Source: CADEGZ01 sp035443705 (GTDB taxonomy: Bacteria; Pseudomonadota; Gammaproteobacteria; UBA6186; Azoamicaceae). Taken from it: 25,646 nt of DNA. Positions 15,375 to 22,902 of the stretch are shown one piece after another. The position numbers and the translations under genes are program-made. The DNA is taken from the NCBI GenBank assembly GCA_035443705.1, contig DAORSV010000015.1, forward strand, positions 1 through 25,646, in the 5' to 3' direction. Positions within the stretch are counted from its first letter, which is position 1, and each line of letters opens with the position of its first letter. The notes beneath the pieces are model-generated. The model was not told the DNA's origin and ran no database searches. It saw only the letters and a program-made list of their open reading frames with translations.

Positions 15375-15611
15375 ATGCGTCTCTTAAGCATAATCACATT
15401 AACATTTGCGGTTTTGCTTGGGGTGAGCTTTGCAATTCTGAACGCAGGCTTTGTGACAGTACATTATTATGTTGGCACAAAAAGCCTGCCTTTGTCCTTA
15501 CTCATTTTAGGTGCGTGGATATTCGGTATTATCGTTGGTTTGCTGATATCCGCGTTTAAAATCATAGGGCTACGAATGGAATTGCAGCGCCAGCATCGCG
15601 TGCCTCGTTAG
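15375..15611 (+). CDS. lapA: Lipopolysaccharide assembly protein LapA
   Basis: A 78-residue DUF1049/LapA protein of the inner membrane. Two hydrophobic helices are seen, at about residues 3-25 and 42-65, joined by the conserved FVTVHYYVGTKSLPLSLLIL segment. A short basic, probably cytoplasmic tail (RMELQRQHRVPR) ends the protein. LapA works with LapB in controlling LPS synthesis through FtsH-mediated LpxC turnover in E. coli. It sits 8 bases after rpsA and 3 bases before lapB, a conserved pair. Confidence 0.92.
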   Translation: MRLLSIITLTFAVLLGVSFAILNAGFVTVHYYVGTKSLPLSLLILGAWIFGIIVGLLISAFKIIGLRMELQRQHRVPR

Positions 15612-15614
15612 CGA

Positions 15615-16748
15615 ATGTGGGAATTTTTATTTCTATTGCTGCCTTTGGCAGCGCTTTCTGGATGGCTTATTGGTCGGCGTGCGAGTATGCGTCAAGCGAT
15701 TCGCAGACTCGCAGGCTTAAACAAGCTTTTAGATCATTCTTCAAATAAAAAAGCAGTCGATGTTTTAGTGCAGCTCATGGATTCTAATCAAGAAGCGGTA
15801 GAAACGCACTTGGCATTGGGTGGACTATTTAGGCGTCAAGGAGAAGTCGACAAAGCCATTGGTATTCACGAGAGATTGATAGCGAAACCCTCCTTAACAG
15901 AAGAACAGCGTGCATTATCATTATTAGAATTAAGTCGCGATTATATGCGAGCTGGGGTGTTGGATCGGGCAGAAAGTGTATTATTAGAACTGATTGAGCT
16001 TGGATACGAGCTCGATGCGGGATTTCAAGGTCTTTTAGACGTTTATCAGCAGAGTAAAGATTGGCTAAGAGCCATCCAAACGGCACAACAGTGGCAAACA
16101 AAGAAAAATCGTAATATGAGTTATCATATTGCGCATTTTTATTGTGAGCTTGCAGAGCAACAATGGTTAAAAGGTGAGCGTGTTGATGCTTATCAGCATT
16201 TAAAAGAAGCCCTGGTAACGAATAAACGCTGTGTACGAGCCAGTTTGTTATTAGGGAATATTGAAGCACAAGCGGGACGCTATAGAGTGGCCATTAGAGC
16301 CTATAAGCAAATACAGAAGCAAGATGAGGCCTTTTTATCTGAAATTGTTTTACCTTTAGCACGCTGTTACGAAAGCCTTCATAATGCCGAGGGTATGATC
16401 AAATATTTTGATGAAAACTTACAAAAACATCTGACGACTTCAGCGGTTTTAGCTTTTGCAGAGTGGTTGAACAAAAGTAAAGGTGAGTCTGAAGCCATGC
16501 GGTTTGTTGTACAACATTTACGCAAAAATCCATCATTACGGGGTCTTAGCCGATTGGTTCAATTTAGTCTTGCGCGTGCGGAGGGTTCTCTGCAGCAAGA
16601 TTTGCTGTTGTTTCAAGAATTAATAGAAAAAATGCTTATCAATAAACCGCTATATCGATGTCAGGCGTGCGGTTTTTCTGGCAGGACGTTACAGTGGCAA
16701 TGTCCGAGTTGTAAAAGATGGGATGTGATAAAACCTATTCATGAGTAA
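15615..16748 (+). CDS. lapB: Lipopolysaccharide assembly protein LapB (YciM)
   Basis: A 377-residue protein with one N-terminal membrane anchor (EFLFLLLPLAALSGWLIGRR). A TPR array of roughly nine repeats follows (for example EAVETHLALGGLFRRQGEVDKA, about 58-79). A C-terminal rubredoxin-like metal site uses C349, C352, C363 and C366. In E. coli LapB directs the protease FtsH to LpxC and so balances LPS against phospholipid. Size and domain order match E. coli (389). It is coupled to lapA upstream and lies 8 bases before galU, whose product supplies UDP-glucose for surface glycans. Confidence 0.94.
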   Translation: MWEFLFLLLPLAALSGWLIGRRASMRQAIRRLAGLNKLLDHSSNKKAVDVLVQLMDSNQEAVETHLALGGLFRRQGEVDKAIGIHERLIAKPSLTEEQRALSLLELSRDYMRAGVLDRAESVLLELIELGYELDAGFQGLLDVYQQSKDWLRAIQTAQQWQTKKNRNMSYHIAHFYCELAEQQWLKGERVDAYQHLKEALVTNKRCVRASLLLGNIEAQAGRYRVAIRAYKQIQKQDEAFLSEIVLPLARCYESLHNAEGMIKYFDENLQKHLTTSAVLAFAEWLNKSKGESEAMRFVVQHLRKNPSLRGLSRLVQFSLARAEGSLQQDLLLFQELIEKMLINKPLYRCQACGFSGRTLQWQCPSCKRWDVIKPIHE

Positions 16749-16756
16749 GGATTTTT

Positions 16757-17629
16757 ATGATTAAAAAAGCAGTATTTCCTGTTGCAGGTATGGGCACTCG
16801 ATTTTTACCTGCGACCAAGGCCAATCCTAAAGAAATGATGCCGGTGGTTGATAAACCATTGATTCAATATGCTGTAGAAGAAGCGATTAACGCTGGGGTC
16901 CAAGAATTAATTTTTGTCACCAGTAGCGCTAAACGTGCAATAGAAGATCATTTTGACAGTAATTTTGAACTTGAAACAAAACTCAGGATAGATGGAAAAA
17001 ATGAATTGCTGAATATTGTTCAGGGCGTAGTACCCGATGGTGTTTCTTGTGTCTATATTCGGCAATCAGAAGCCTTAGGTTTGGGACATGCGATTTTATG
17101 TGCAAAACAGGTGGTTGGAAATGAACCCTTTGCTGTTTTGTTAGCCGATGATTTAATGAGTGGCGACAATAATGTTTCATGCTTAAAAGAGATGGTATTA
17201 AAATTTAATGAAGTCTTGGCATCGATGGTTGCCGTAGAAGTCATAGCACCCGAAGATAGCGTAAAGTATGGTGTGGTGGGTGTGGCTAACGACTATAAAG
17301 ATTTTGGCAAAATTAATGGAATAGTCGAAAAGCCAAAGCCAGAAGCAGCGCCCAGCCATCTCGGTGTGGTGGGGCGGTATATTCTTATGCCCGAAATATT
17401 TGCAGTTCTCGAGCAGGGTTCTCCTGGCGCAAATGGAGAAATTCAATTAACCGATGCCATTTCGGCGCTTTTAGCTTATCAATCGGTGTATGCTTTTTCT
17501 TTTGCGGGTAAGCGTTATGATTGCGGTAGCAAGTTAGGCTATTTGCAAGCCATTGTTGCCTATGGTTTAAAACACCCTGAGGTGGCAGAGGAATTTCAGA
17601 AATATTTAAACACGGTTGTTTTTCGGTAA
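16757..17629 (+). CDS. galU: UTP--glucose-1-phosphate uridylyltransferase
   Basis: A 290-residue GalU that makes UDP-glucose from UTP and glucose-1-phosphate. The nucleotide-binding motif is GMGTRFLPATKANPKEM (11-27). The metal and sugar sites are visible as LADD, GIVEKP, GRYILMPEIF and GEIQLTDAI. Length is close to E. coli GalU (302). ATG at 16757 has AAGGA upstream. It ends the plus-strand run, and lapB-galU replaces the lapB-pyrF order of E. coli. Only 42 AT-rich bases separate it from the convergent luxR-type gene. A strong hairpin terminator is not visible there. Confidence 0.95.
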   Translation: MIKKAVFPVAGMGTRFLPATKANPKEMMPVVDKPLIQYAVEEAINAGVQELIFVTSSAKRAIEDHFDSNFELETKLRIDGKNELLNIVQGVVPDGVSCVYIRQSEALGLGHAILCAKQVVGNEPFAVLLADDLMSGDNNVSCLKEMVLKFNEVLASMVAVEVIAPEDSVKYGVVGVANDYKDFGKINGIVEKPKPEAAPSHLGVVGRYILMPEIFAVLEQGSPGANGEIQLTDAISALLAYQSVYAFSFAGKRYDCGSKLGYLQAIVAYGLKHPEVAEEFQKYLNTVVFR

Positions 17630-17671
17630 ATTATCTGTTTTATAGTCTTTTTAAAAAAAATATTTTGAGTC

Positions 17672-18373
17672 TTAATTTACTAAAATAGTCATAGTTCCGC
17701 TGTTCTGAACGAGACTAAACAATTGTTGAAAAGTATCGACATTTAATTTTCGTTTAATATTTTCTCTAAAAGTTTGAACAGTTCTGCAGGATAAATCACC
17801 CAATAATTTGGCGGTATCTTTGATCGAAAAACCTTTCATCCATAAACTTAAACATTCGACTTCTCGGTTTGTTAATCGTCTTCCCGTGATATTTTTCAGT
17901 ATAGTAATAACCATTTCTTTTTCGAAAGAAAAAAGATCGGACAATAATTCGGAATATTGTTTTGCAATAGGTGTTGACTGAGTAGTGCTGATTACCCTCG
18001 GAATATCCGAGAAGCTATGATAACGTGTAATAATGCCCTTCGTTATTTCCATTGAAATAATACCAGAAAATTCTATTTTTTCTCCTTTGGGTGCAACATT
18101 TAGAACAGGTCCACTGTGAATGGCGTTACCATTCCATTTATAGATTAACTGATTATCAAGTGTTAGAATCTCTTGGATTCTAAATTCAAAAGCAGAGAAG
18201 GCGTTAAAAATTTGTGTCACATAATCTTTAAGTGCCTTAGGACCTTGCCCAACCAGAAAGGTAGTTTGAATATCTGCGGAAGGAGAAACAAAGTAATCTG
18301 CCACATCCAAAGCTTGTTGATTCCAGAGTGGAAGTACAAATTGATTCGTAATATCCGTAAGCATAATTCTCAT
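17672..18373 (-). CDS. LuxR-type regulator with N-terminal SnoaL/NTF2-like domain
   Basis: A 233-residue two-domain protein. Residues 1-128 look like a SnoaL/NTF2-fold ester-cyclase domain (LVGQGPKALKDYVTQIFNAF, then HSGPVLNVAPKGEKIEFSGI and MEITKGIITRYHSFSD). A LuxR/GerE helix-turn-helix follows (GRRLTNREVECLSLWMKGFS at 164-183 and SCRTVQTFRENIKRKLN). The N-terminal pocket may bind a small ligand that controls DNA binding, in place of the usual autoinducer or receiver domain; this is inferred. ATG at 18373 has AGGGA upstream, and a second Met is residue 4. It is convergent with galU and divergent from the membrane-protein gene at 18643, a possible target. Confidence 0.82.
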   Translation of the reverse strand: MRIMLTDITNQFVLPLWNQQALDVADYFVSPSADIQTTFLVGQGPKALKDYVTQIFNAFSAFEFRIQEILTLDNQLIYKWNGNAIHSGPVLNVAPKGEKIEFSGIISMEITKGIITRYHSFSDIPRVISTTQSTPIAKQYSELLSDLFSFEKEMVITILKNITGRRLTNREVECLSLWMKGFSIKDTAKLLGDLSCRTVQTFRENIKRKLNVDTFQQLFSLVQNSGTMTILVN

Positions 18374-18545
18374 ATTTAGTCCCTTATATGAATGTAATAA
18401 ATGAATTTAATTTCTGCATGTTAAGCCCCTTTTTAAGTAATGTAAATCGGGTTTATAACGGAGTGTATATACATTTTTAACCTTTTTTTAAGTGTTTTTT
18501 TGTTTTGTTTGGCTATGATTAAAGTATTCACATTGCTATCCAAAT

Positions 18546-18574
18546 TTGATTCCGGTTGCTTATATTGTTACTAT
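18546..18574 (+). promoter_or_regulatory. Putative promoter in the luxR-GT-C divergent spacer
   Basis: TTGATT (18546-18551), 17 bases, then TACTAT (18569-18574). Transcription would start near 18581, after the upstream in-frame ATG at 18556, which favours the translation start at 18643. The rest of the 269-base spacer is AT-rich with no other clear element. Confidence 0.45.
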
Positions 18575-18642
18575 GTGTCACTCAAAAGGTTTTAGATCTA
18601 AAATATGGAAAACTAACTTTTAGTGTTCGCGGTGAGAAATGC

Positions 18643-19983
18643 ATGGATACAATAGGCAATATACACACTAAATCTTGGAATACGCTTTTATTTTTTATTT
18701 TAAGTGCTTTAGTTATCAGCAGTATTGCTGTTTTATTTTGGCCTGGATATATGTCTCCAGATAGCATTGGGCAATTCAATCAAAGTTTAGCAAACAATTA
18801 TTCAGATCACCACCCACCGATGATGTCATTCTGTTGGAAAATGTTTAACTATATTTATACGGGATCTCAAGTATATTTTCTGTTTCAGCTTTTGCTTCTT
18901 TTTTCCTCTGTTTGCATTTTTCAAACGATTGTTAAAGAGTCGTGGTTAAAATTCGCTATAGCACTGCTTCCTTTTGTTCCAAATGTTGCTGCATATAGTG
19001 GAGCGATATGGAAAGATATTAGTTTTGCATATGCATTTCTGCTTGCGGGGATGTTGCTTACAAAATCAAATATACTTTCACAAAAACTGACACTTCCCAA
19101 AATTATTCTCATTTTGTTGCTGTTGATATATGGGGTTGGTGTTAAATATCAAGCACAATTTGTTCTGCCTGTGATGGGCCTTTGGTTAGGGTTAACGCTT
19201 ACCGATTCAAAATTAAATGTCAAAGCAATATTGATAGGCGTTGCCACAACAATCTTTGTTATTTTTTTCGTATTTCTTTTTAATAAATCATTAGTGCATG
19301 TAGAAAAAGAGCAACACGCTTGGCAAATGGTAAAACTTTATGATTTAGCAGGGATCAGTGTGAGGGTGGGGAAGAATTTATTGCCTGAATTTGTGACATC
19401 GCAAGAGAACTTTTCTATGGATAGTGTTAAAAAATTATATTCTCCTGAAAGAGTAGATGAATTGATGAAAGACTGGTATCCAGGGGCTCCTCTTTCACGA
19501 GCCAAGGATGAAAAAGAAAGAAACTTGTTATGGTCCACATGGATGAGTGCGGTTGTCCATCATCCTATCGCTTATTTTTCTCACCGTTTTTCTCTGTGGT
19601 TTAATATGGTTTCTAAAAGCCCAATAAAATCAGTAAATCAGCTGTCAAATTTTGATAATGTCCCTGCAAAAACTAAATTCGTGTTGCGACACGTCGGTGA
19701 TACATTTTTCTCGTTGATACGAGAACTCTCTCGTTTTGTGTTGATGCTTCCCTTTGTATTTGCATATCTTTTCTGGGGGGGGTATTTATACAAGAAAAAT
19801 AGCCCTTATGGGCTTGCACTCTTAATGATGAATCTTGCAGGGCTATCTTTGTTGTTAGCCCTCTTTATTTTTTCTATGGCGGCTGATTTGAGGTACATTT
19901 ATTTAAGTACGTGTTTTCTTTTCTTTTCGCATCCGATTGCGTTCCTTGCACTGCGTGCATTGTTGCCAGGAGCACCGCGATAA
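18643..19983 (+). CDS. Multi-pass GT-C-like membrane protein
   Basis: A 446-residue integral membrane protein with about ten hydrophobic helices. After the first helix comes WPGYMSPDSIGQFNQSL with PDS at 39-41, and DHHPPMM at 55-61. This acidic first-loop pattern is typical of GT-C glycosyltransferases and the DUF6020-type proteins related to them. GAIWKDISFAYAFLL near 125-140 and a soluble loop around KKLYSPERVDELMKDWYPGAP also stand out. A role in moving a lipid-linked sugar onto a cell-envelope acceptor is plausible but inferred. The ATG at 18643 (MDTIGN) has GGTGAG upstream and fits the putative promoter. The in-frame ATG at 18556 would add 29 residues. It is transcribed away from the SnoaL-LuxR gene. 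Confidence 0.7.
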   Translation: MDTIGNIHTKSWNTLLFFILSALVISSIAVLFWPGYMSPDSIGQFNQSLANNYSDHHPPMMSFCWKMFNYIYTGSQVYFLFQLLLLFSSVCIFQTIVKESWLKFAIALLPFVPNVAAYSGAIWKDISFAYAFLLAGMLLTKSNILSQKLTLPKIILILLLLIYGVGVKYQAQFVLPVMGLWLGLTLTDSKLNVKAILIGVATTIFVIFFVFLFNKSLVHVEKEQHAWQMVKLYDLAGISVRVGKNLLPEFVTSQENFSMDSVKKLYSPERVDELMKDWYPGAPLSRAKDEKERNLLWSTWMSAVVHHPIAYFSHRFSLWFNMVSKSPIKSVNQLSNFDNVPAKTKFVLRHVGDTFFSLIRELSRFVLMLPFVFAYLFWGGYLYKKNSPYGLALLMMNLAGLSLLLALFIFSMAADLRYIYLSTCFLFFSHPIAFLALRALLPGAPR

Positions 19984-20018
19984 TCTATTATTAAACAAAA
20001 GTCACCTCTAAAGCACTC

Positions 20019-20046
20019 TGTACAAATATTGGAGTTGTATTATAAT
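20019..20046 (+). promoter_or_regulatory. Putative promoter of the SEC-C/methyltransferase pair
   Basis: TGTACA (20019-20024), a 16-base spacer and a consensus TATAAT (20041-20046), about 88 bases ahead of the SEC-C start. Confidence 0.45.
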
Positions 20047-20134
20047 AACCGAAGGTGTAGATTCATAAGTGACAAGGATGACTTCTTAGGATTGTTTTTA
20101 AAAGACTGTATTCTCAATTAACTAGGTTTAAAAA

Positions 20135-20356
20135 ATGAGCAATAAAGAGTTTGAGCCGCGTGCCGCTGTTATCGAAAAAATAAGGATGCTTGTGGCGCAT
20201 AAAAAGAAAGCGCGTGGATTAAGTCAATCACCTGCCTCACCCGTATCTGTGCCTGTCGTGATAGGTGCCAAAACAGGCAGGAATGATCCTTGTCCTTGTG
20301 GGAGTGGGAAAAAATACAAAAAATGCTGTGCGTTAAAAGGAGCTTCTGATGAGTGA
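20135..20356 (+). CDS. Small SEC-C zinc-motif protein
   Basis: A 73-residue protein whose C-terminal part is a textbook SEC-C motif, GRNDPCPCGSGKKYKKCC (48-65), with Zn ligands C53, C55, C64 and C65. This motif ends SecA, where it binds SecB and ribosomes, and also occurs alone in many small proteins. The N-terminal half is a charged helix (EKIRMLVAHKKKARG) followed by a Ser/Pro linker. ATG at 20135 has only a weak AGG eight bases upstream. Its last 8 bases overlap the methyltransferase gene, so the two proteins are probably made together. Function is unknown. Confidence 0.85.
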   Translation: MSNKEFEPRAAVIEKIRMLVAHKKKARGLSQSPASPVSVPVVIGAKTGRNDPCPCGSGKKYKKCCALKGASDE

Positions 20357-21053
20357 GGCGGTAGTGAGTGAATCGGTTTCAGAATTTGATGAATTATGTC
20401 AAGCGTACATTACAGAACTGTATCGCAATGTCTCCGGTTTTATTAGTTACCAACCGGGCGAAAAAGAAACTGCGCAACTCGAAAAAGTGTTTTTAACCTA
20501 CGGTGAAATTCTTTTTCCAAGCTTTAATAAAGTGATACAGCGCATGGATATTAATGAAAATGATGTCTTTTATGATTTAGGTTCGGGGGCCGGAAAATCA
20601 GCATTACAATTTTTCTTGAAAACGCCTGTTAAAAAAGTCATCGGTATCGAAGCCAATAAACTACGGAGTGACTCAAGCTTAAAAATATATAAGCAGGTTA
20701 AAAGAGAATTTCCAGAATTGTTTGAAGGTGATAGAATACTAAAATGCTTGCCGTCTAATTTTTTGGAAGTGGACATCAGTGATGCCACAATCATTTATAT
20801 CTGTTCTACTTGCTTTAACACAGAGCTTTTGTCAGATATCGGCAAGATAGTTGATAAATGCCCTAATATTAAATACCTGATTAGTATTCCGAGTGTTACT
20901 TACGATTATGCAAGTATCCCGTGCAAATTGCCTATTGAAGAAGTCGTGGATATTGAATGTTCTTGGGGGCATACTAAATTTTATTTGTATACGCTTTCGC
21001 CTACAAGCCCAGTTGATCCAGCAACACTCCCGTCTTATTTCGTTAAGAAATAA
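20349..21053 (+). CDS. DOT1-like class I SAM methyltransferase
   Basis: 234 residues. The SAM-binding motif I is FYDLGSGAGKSAL (74-86), followed by the acidic post-strand GIE (99-101). Before it stands YGEI (51-54), and after it SNFLEVDISDATIIYICSTCFNTEL (136-160). This order parallels the eukaryotic DOT1 histone-lysine methyltransferase core (YGE, DLGSGVGQ, GVE, GDFL, VNNFAF), though the NNFAF active-site motif reads CSTCF here. Bacterial DOT1-fold proteins are known, and substrates are mostly unknown. No export signal is obvious at the N-terminus. It overlaps the SEC-C gene by 8 bases and precedes the AmpG-family gene by 54. A host-directed role is possible in an intracellular bacterium but is speculation. 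Confidence 0.75.
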   Translation: MSEAVVSESVSEFDELCQAYITELYRNVSGFISYQPGEKETAQLEKVFLTYGEILFPSFNKVIQRMDINENDVFYDLGSGAGKSALQFFLKTPVKKVIGIEANKLRSDSSLKIYKQVKREFPELFEGDRILKCLPSNFLEVDISDATIIYICSTCFNTELLSDIGKIVDKCPNIKYLISIPSVTYDYASIPCKLPIEEVVDIECSWGHTKFYLYTLSPTSPVDPATLPSYFVKK

Positions 21054-21107
21054 TGCCTTTAATTTTTGGCTTCGCTGCTGCAATTTGTATCCGATCACTG
21101 GATATTC

Positions 21108-22460
21108 ATGATAAAAAGTAAATTTAATAACTGGATTTCTACCTACTTAAACAGGCGCATGTTAGTCGTTTTTATGTTGGGTTTTTCGTCCGGCTTACCT
21201 TTGGCCTTGATTGGTGGAACTTTACAAGCGTGGTTTAAGACTGCTGGTGCTAGCATGATCTTGATTGGTTTCACTACTTTAATTGGTCAACCGTATTCCT
21301 ACAAATACCTTTGGGCACCGCTGTTAGATAAATATGCACCCACTGCAATGGTCGATCGTCGACGGTGTTGGATGTTCATGACGCAGCTATTGATTATTGG
21401 TGCAATCATTGCGATGGCAATGTGTAACCCGCAAGCGATGGTTCATGTATTTAAATGGGATGTTCCCGTATTGTTCTTGTTGGGTTTATTTTTGAGCATG
21501 TGCTCAGCAACCCAAGATACCGCTATTGATGCTTACCGTATCGAAATTTTAAAACATGACGAACGCGGTCTCGGTGCAGCGCTCGGTATAGAGGGTTATA
21601 GATTAGCGATGATCGCCTCTGGCGGTTTTGCTTTAATACTGGCGGATAAAATAGGTTGGCAAGCAACGTATTTATGGATGGCAGGATTAATGTCAATCGG
21701 TGTGATTGCCACTGCGATTGCGCCCCCGGTGCAGCAAGTCGAAAAGTCTGTTGGTAGTTTGCCGGCTTTGATTGTTATTTCGTTTAAAGACTTTTTGTTG
21801 CGTAAAAAAGCATGGTTAATTTTATTGTTAATTGTATTGTATAAACTCGGAGATGCCTTCTCACATGCATTATCCAGTACATTTTTGTTAGATCTAGACT
21901 TTAGTCTGACTGAAGTCGGTATGATTAATAAAGTATTGGGTGTGGTTGCTACTTTAATTGGTATCTTTGTGGGCGGCTTATTTATGACTCGGGTGGGCTT
22001 GTATCGTGCATTAGTATATTTCGGTATTTTAGCGGCCCTTACGAATTTAACCTACATGGTACTCGCGTTAGTCGGTAAGAATTTTGAACTCGCCTGTGGT
22101 GCAGTCTTTATTGAAAACATCTGTGCTGGTATGGGTACAGCAGCATTTATTGCTTTAATTATGAGTCTTTGTAACAAGAATTATACCGCGACGCAGTTTG
22201 CGTTATTGTCTTCTTTAACGGCTTTAGGACGAACGTATGTGGGGCCCGTTTCGGGTTATCTGGTACAAACATATGGTTGGGCAATATTTTATGGGTTTTC
22301 TGCAGCTGTGGCGATTCCGGGCTTGTTGTTATTAATCTATTTGCGCAAAGAAATTGAAAGACGTGATGTCGATAGCACTGCAGAATCGGTACTTGTGGAA
22401 AGTTCGACACGAGATACCGTTGTAAATGAGGTATCGCAATTCAGCAGTGTCAAAGTGTGA
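21108..22460 (+). CDS. ampG: AmpG-family MFS permease
   Basis: A 450-residue major-facilitator protein with 12-14 helices. The AmpG pattern is strong: GFSSGLPLALIGGTLQAWF (from about 25), IGQPYSYKYLWAPLLDKY, SATQDTAIDAYRIE, LGAALGIEGYRLAMI and a late ALGRTYVGPVSGYLV. AmpG imports GlcNAc-anhydroMur muropeptides for peptidoglycan recycling. Legionellales carry several AmpG-like paralogues, so the exact substrate is unsure. ATG at 21108 (MIKSKF) is preferred to the TTG at 21066, with GGA six bases upstream. The tail (22380-22460) is Ser/Val/Glu-rich and hydrophilic. An 8-3-8 A/U inverted repeat follows at 22460-22478. Confidence 0.85.
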   Translation: MIKSKFNNWISTYLNRRMLVVFMLGFSSGLPLALIGGTLQAWFKTAGASMILIGFTTLIGQPYSYKYLWAPLLDKYAPTAMVDRRRCWMFMTQLLIIGAIIAMAMCNPQAMVHVFKWDVPVLFLLGLFLSMCSATQDTAIDAYRIEILKHDERGLGAALGIEGYRLAMIASGGFALILADKIGWQATYLWMAGLMSIGVIATAIAPPVQQVEKSVGSLPALIVISFKDFLLRKKAWLILLLIVLYKLGDAFSHALSSTFLLDLDFSLTEVGMINKVLGVVATLIGIFVGGLFMTRVGLYRALVYFGILAALTNLTYMVLALVGKNFELACGAVFIENICAGMGTAAFIALIMSLCNKNYTATQFALLSSLTALGRTYVGPVSGYLVQTYGWAIFYGFSAAVAIPGLLLLIYLRKEIERRDVDSTAESVLVESSTRDTVVNEVSQFSSVKV

Positions 22461-22478
22461 GAAAAAAGGTTTTTTTCT
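22460..22478 (+). terminator. Weak A/T inverted repeat after ampG
   Basis: AGAAAAAA-GGT-TTTTTTCT forms an 8-bp A-U stem. It resembles a terminator but lacks a GC-rich stem, so its strength is doubtful. Confidence 0.25.
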
Positions 22479-22671
22479 AAAGTTTAGAACGATTAGCAGT
22501 GAACTTAGTCGTTGTACTGTATTAAATAAAACATCTGGAAAATAGTGGAGCAGTGCAAATCTAGGTATACCGCGTACTATAACGAATTACTTGTATGATA
22601 AACCCTCGTCGCATCTAAAGAATTATTGATAATAAATAGTTATTACGATATTATTTGTCCGTAAAGCAAGT

Positions 22672-22677
22672 TATAAT
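22672..22677 (+). promoter_or_regulatory. Candidate -10 box of the orphan small gene
   Basis: A consensus TATAAT sits 36 bases before the ATG at 22714. The 17-base-spaced -35 (TATTAT) is poor. A short inverted repeat TAATAA-ATAG-TTATTA lies upstream at 22630-22645. The rest of the 253-base spacer shows nothing recognisable. Confidence 0.35.
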
Positions 22678-22713
22678 TGTCCCATTAAGATTAACACTGA
22701 CAAGGAGCGTACT

Positions 22714-22902
22714 ATGGATCGAGAGTTACGAGTAGATATCTACAATTATTTCTCAATAGAGATATTGGAAAATATAGGTATAGAAAAACCTAATCAAACT
22801 CAAATCGATAAAGTAGAAAACGCACTTAAAAAAACAATAAAAGCTTTAAACAACAAGCTCACTAATGGATCGAAATCGCGGATGGATTTTTTGATTCAAT
22901 AA
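22714..22902 (+). CDS. Orphan 62-residue protein of unknown function
   Basis: A small protein not matched to any family I know. It has a near-ideal Shine-Dalgarno, AAGGAG (22702-22707), 6 bases before the ATG, and TATAAT further upstream, so it is probably expressed. The sequence is hydrophilic and likely helical: an acidic N-terminal half (IYNYFSIEILENIGIEKP) and a Lys-rich second half (KVENALKKTIKALNNKL). There is no signal peptide, membrane helix or Cys. The 3' end overlaps the tail of the opposite-strand MFS gene by 41 bases. Confidence 0.6.
   Translation: MDRELRVDIYNYFSIEILENIGIEKPNQTQIDKVENALKKTIKALNNKLTNGSKSRMDFLIQ

Noticed and set aside
15829..16269. A 146-codon antisense frame within lapB
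   Set aside because: Mirror frame of a TPR gene with biased codons; no start signal and no family features.
17630..17671. Bidirectional terminator between galU and the luxR-type gene
   Set aside because: Only A/T runs are present; no GC-containing stem could be paired by eye.
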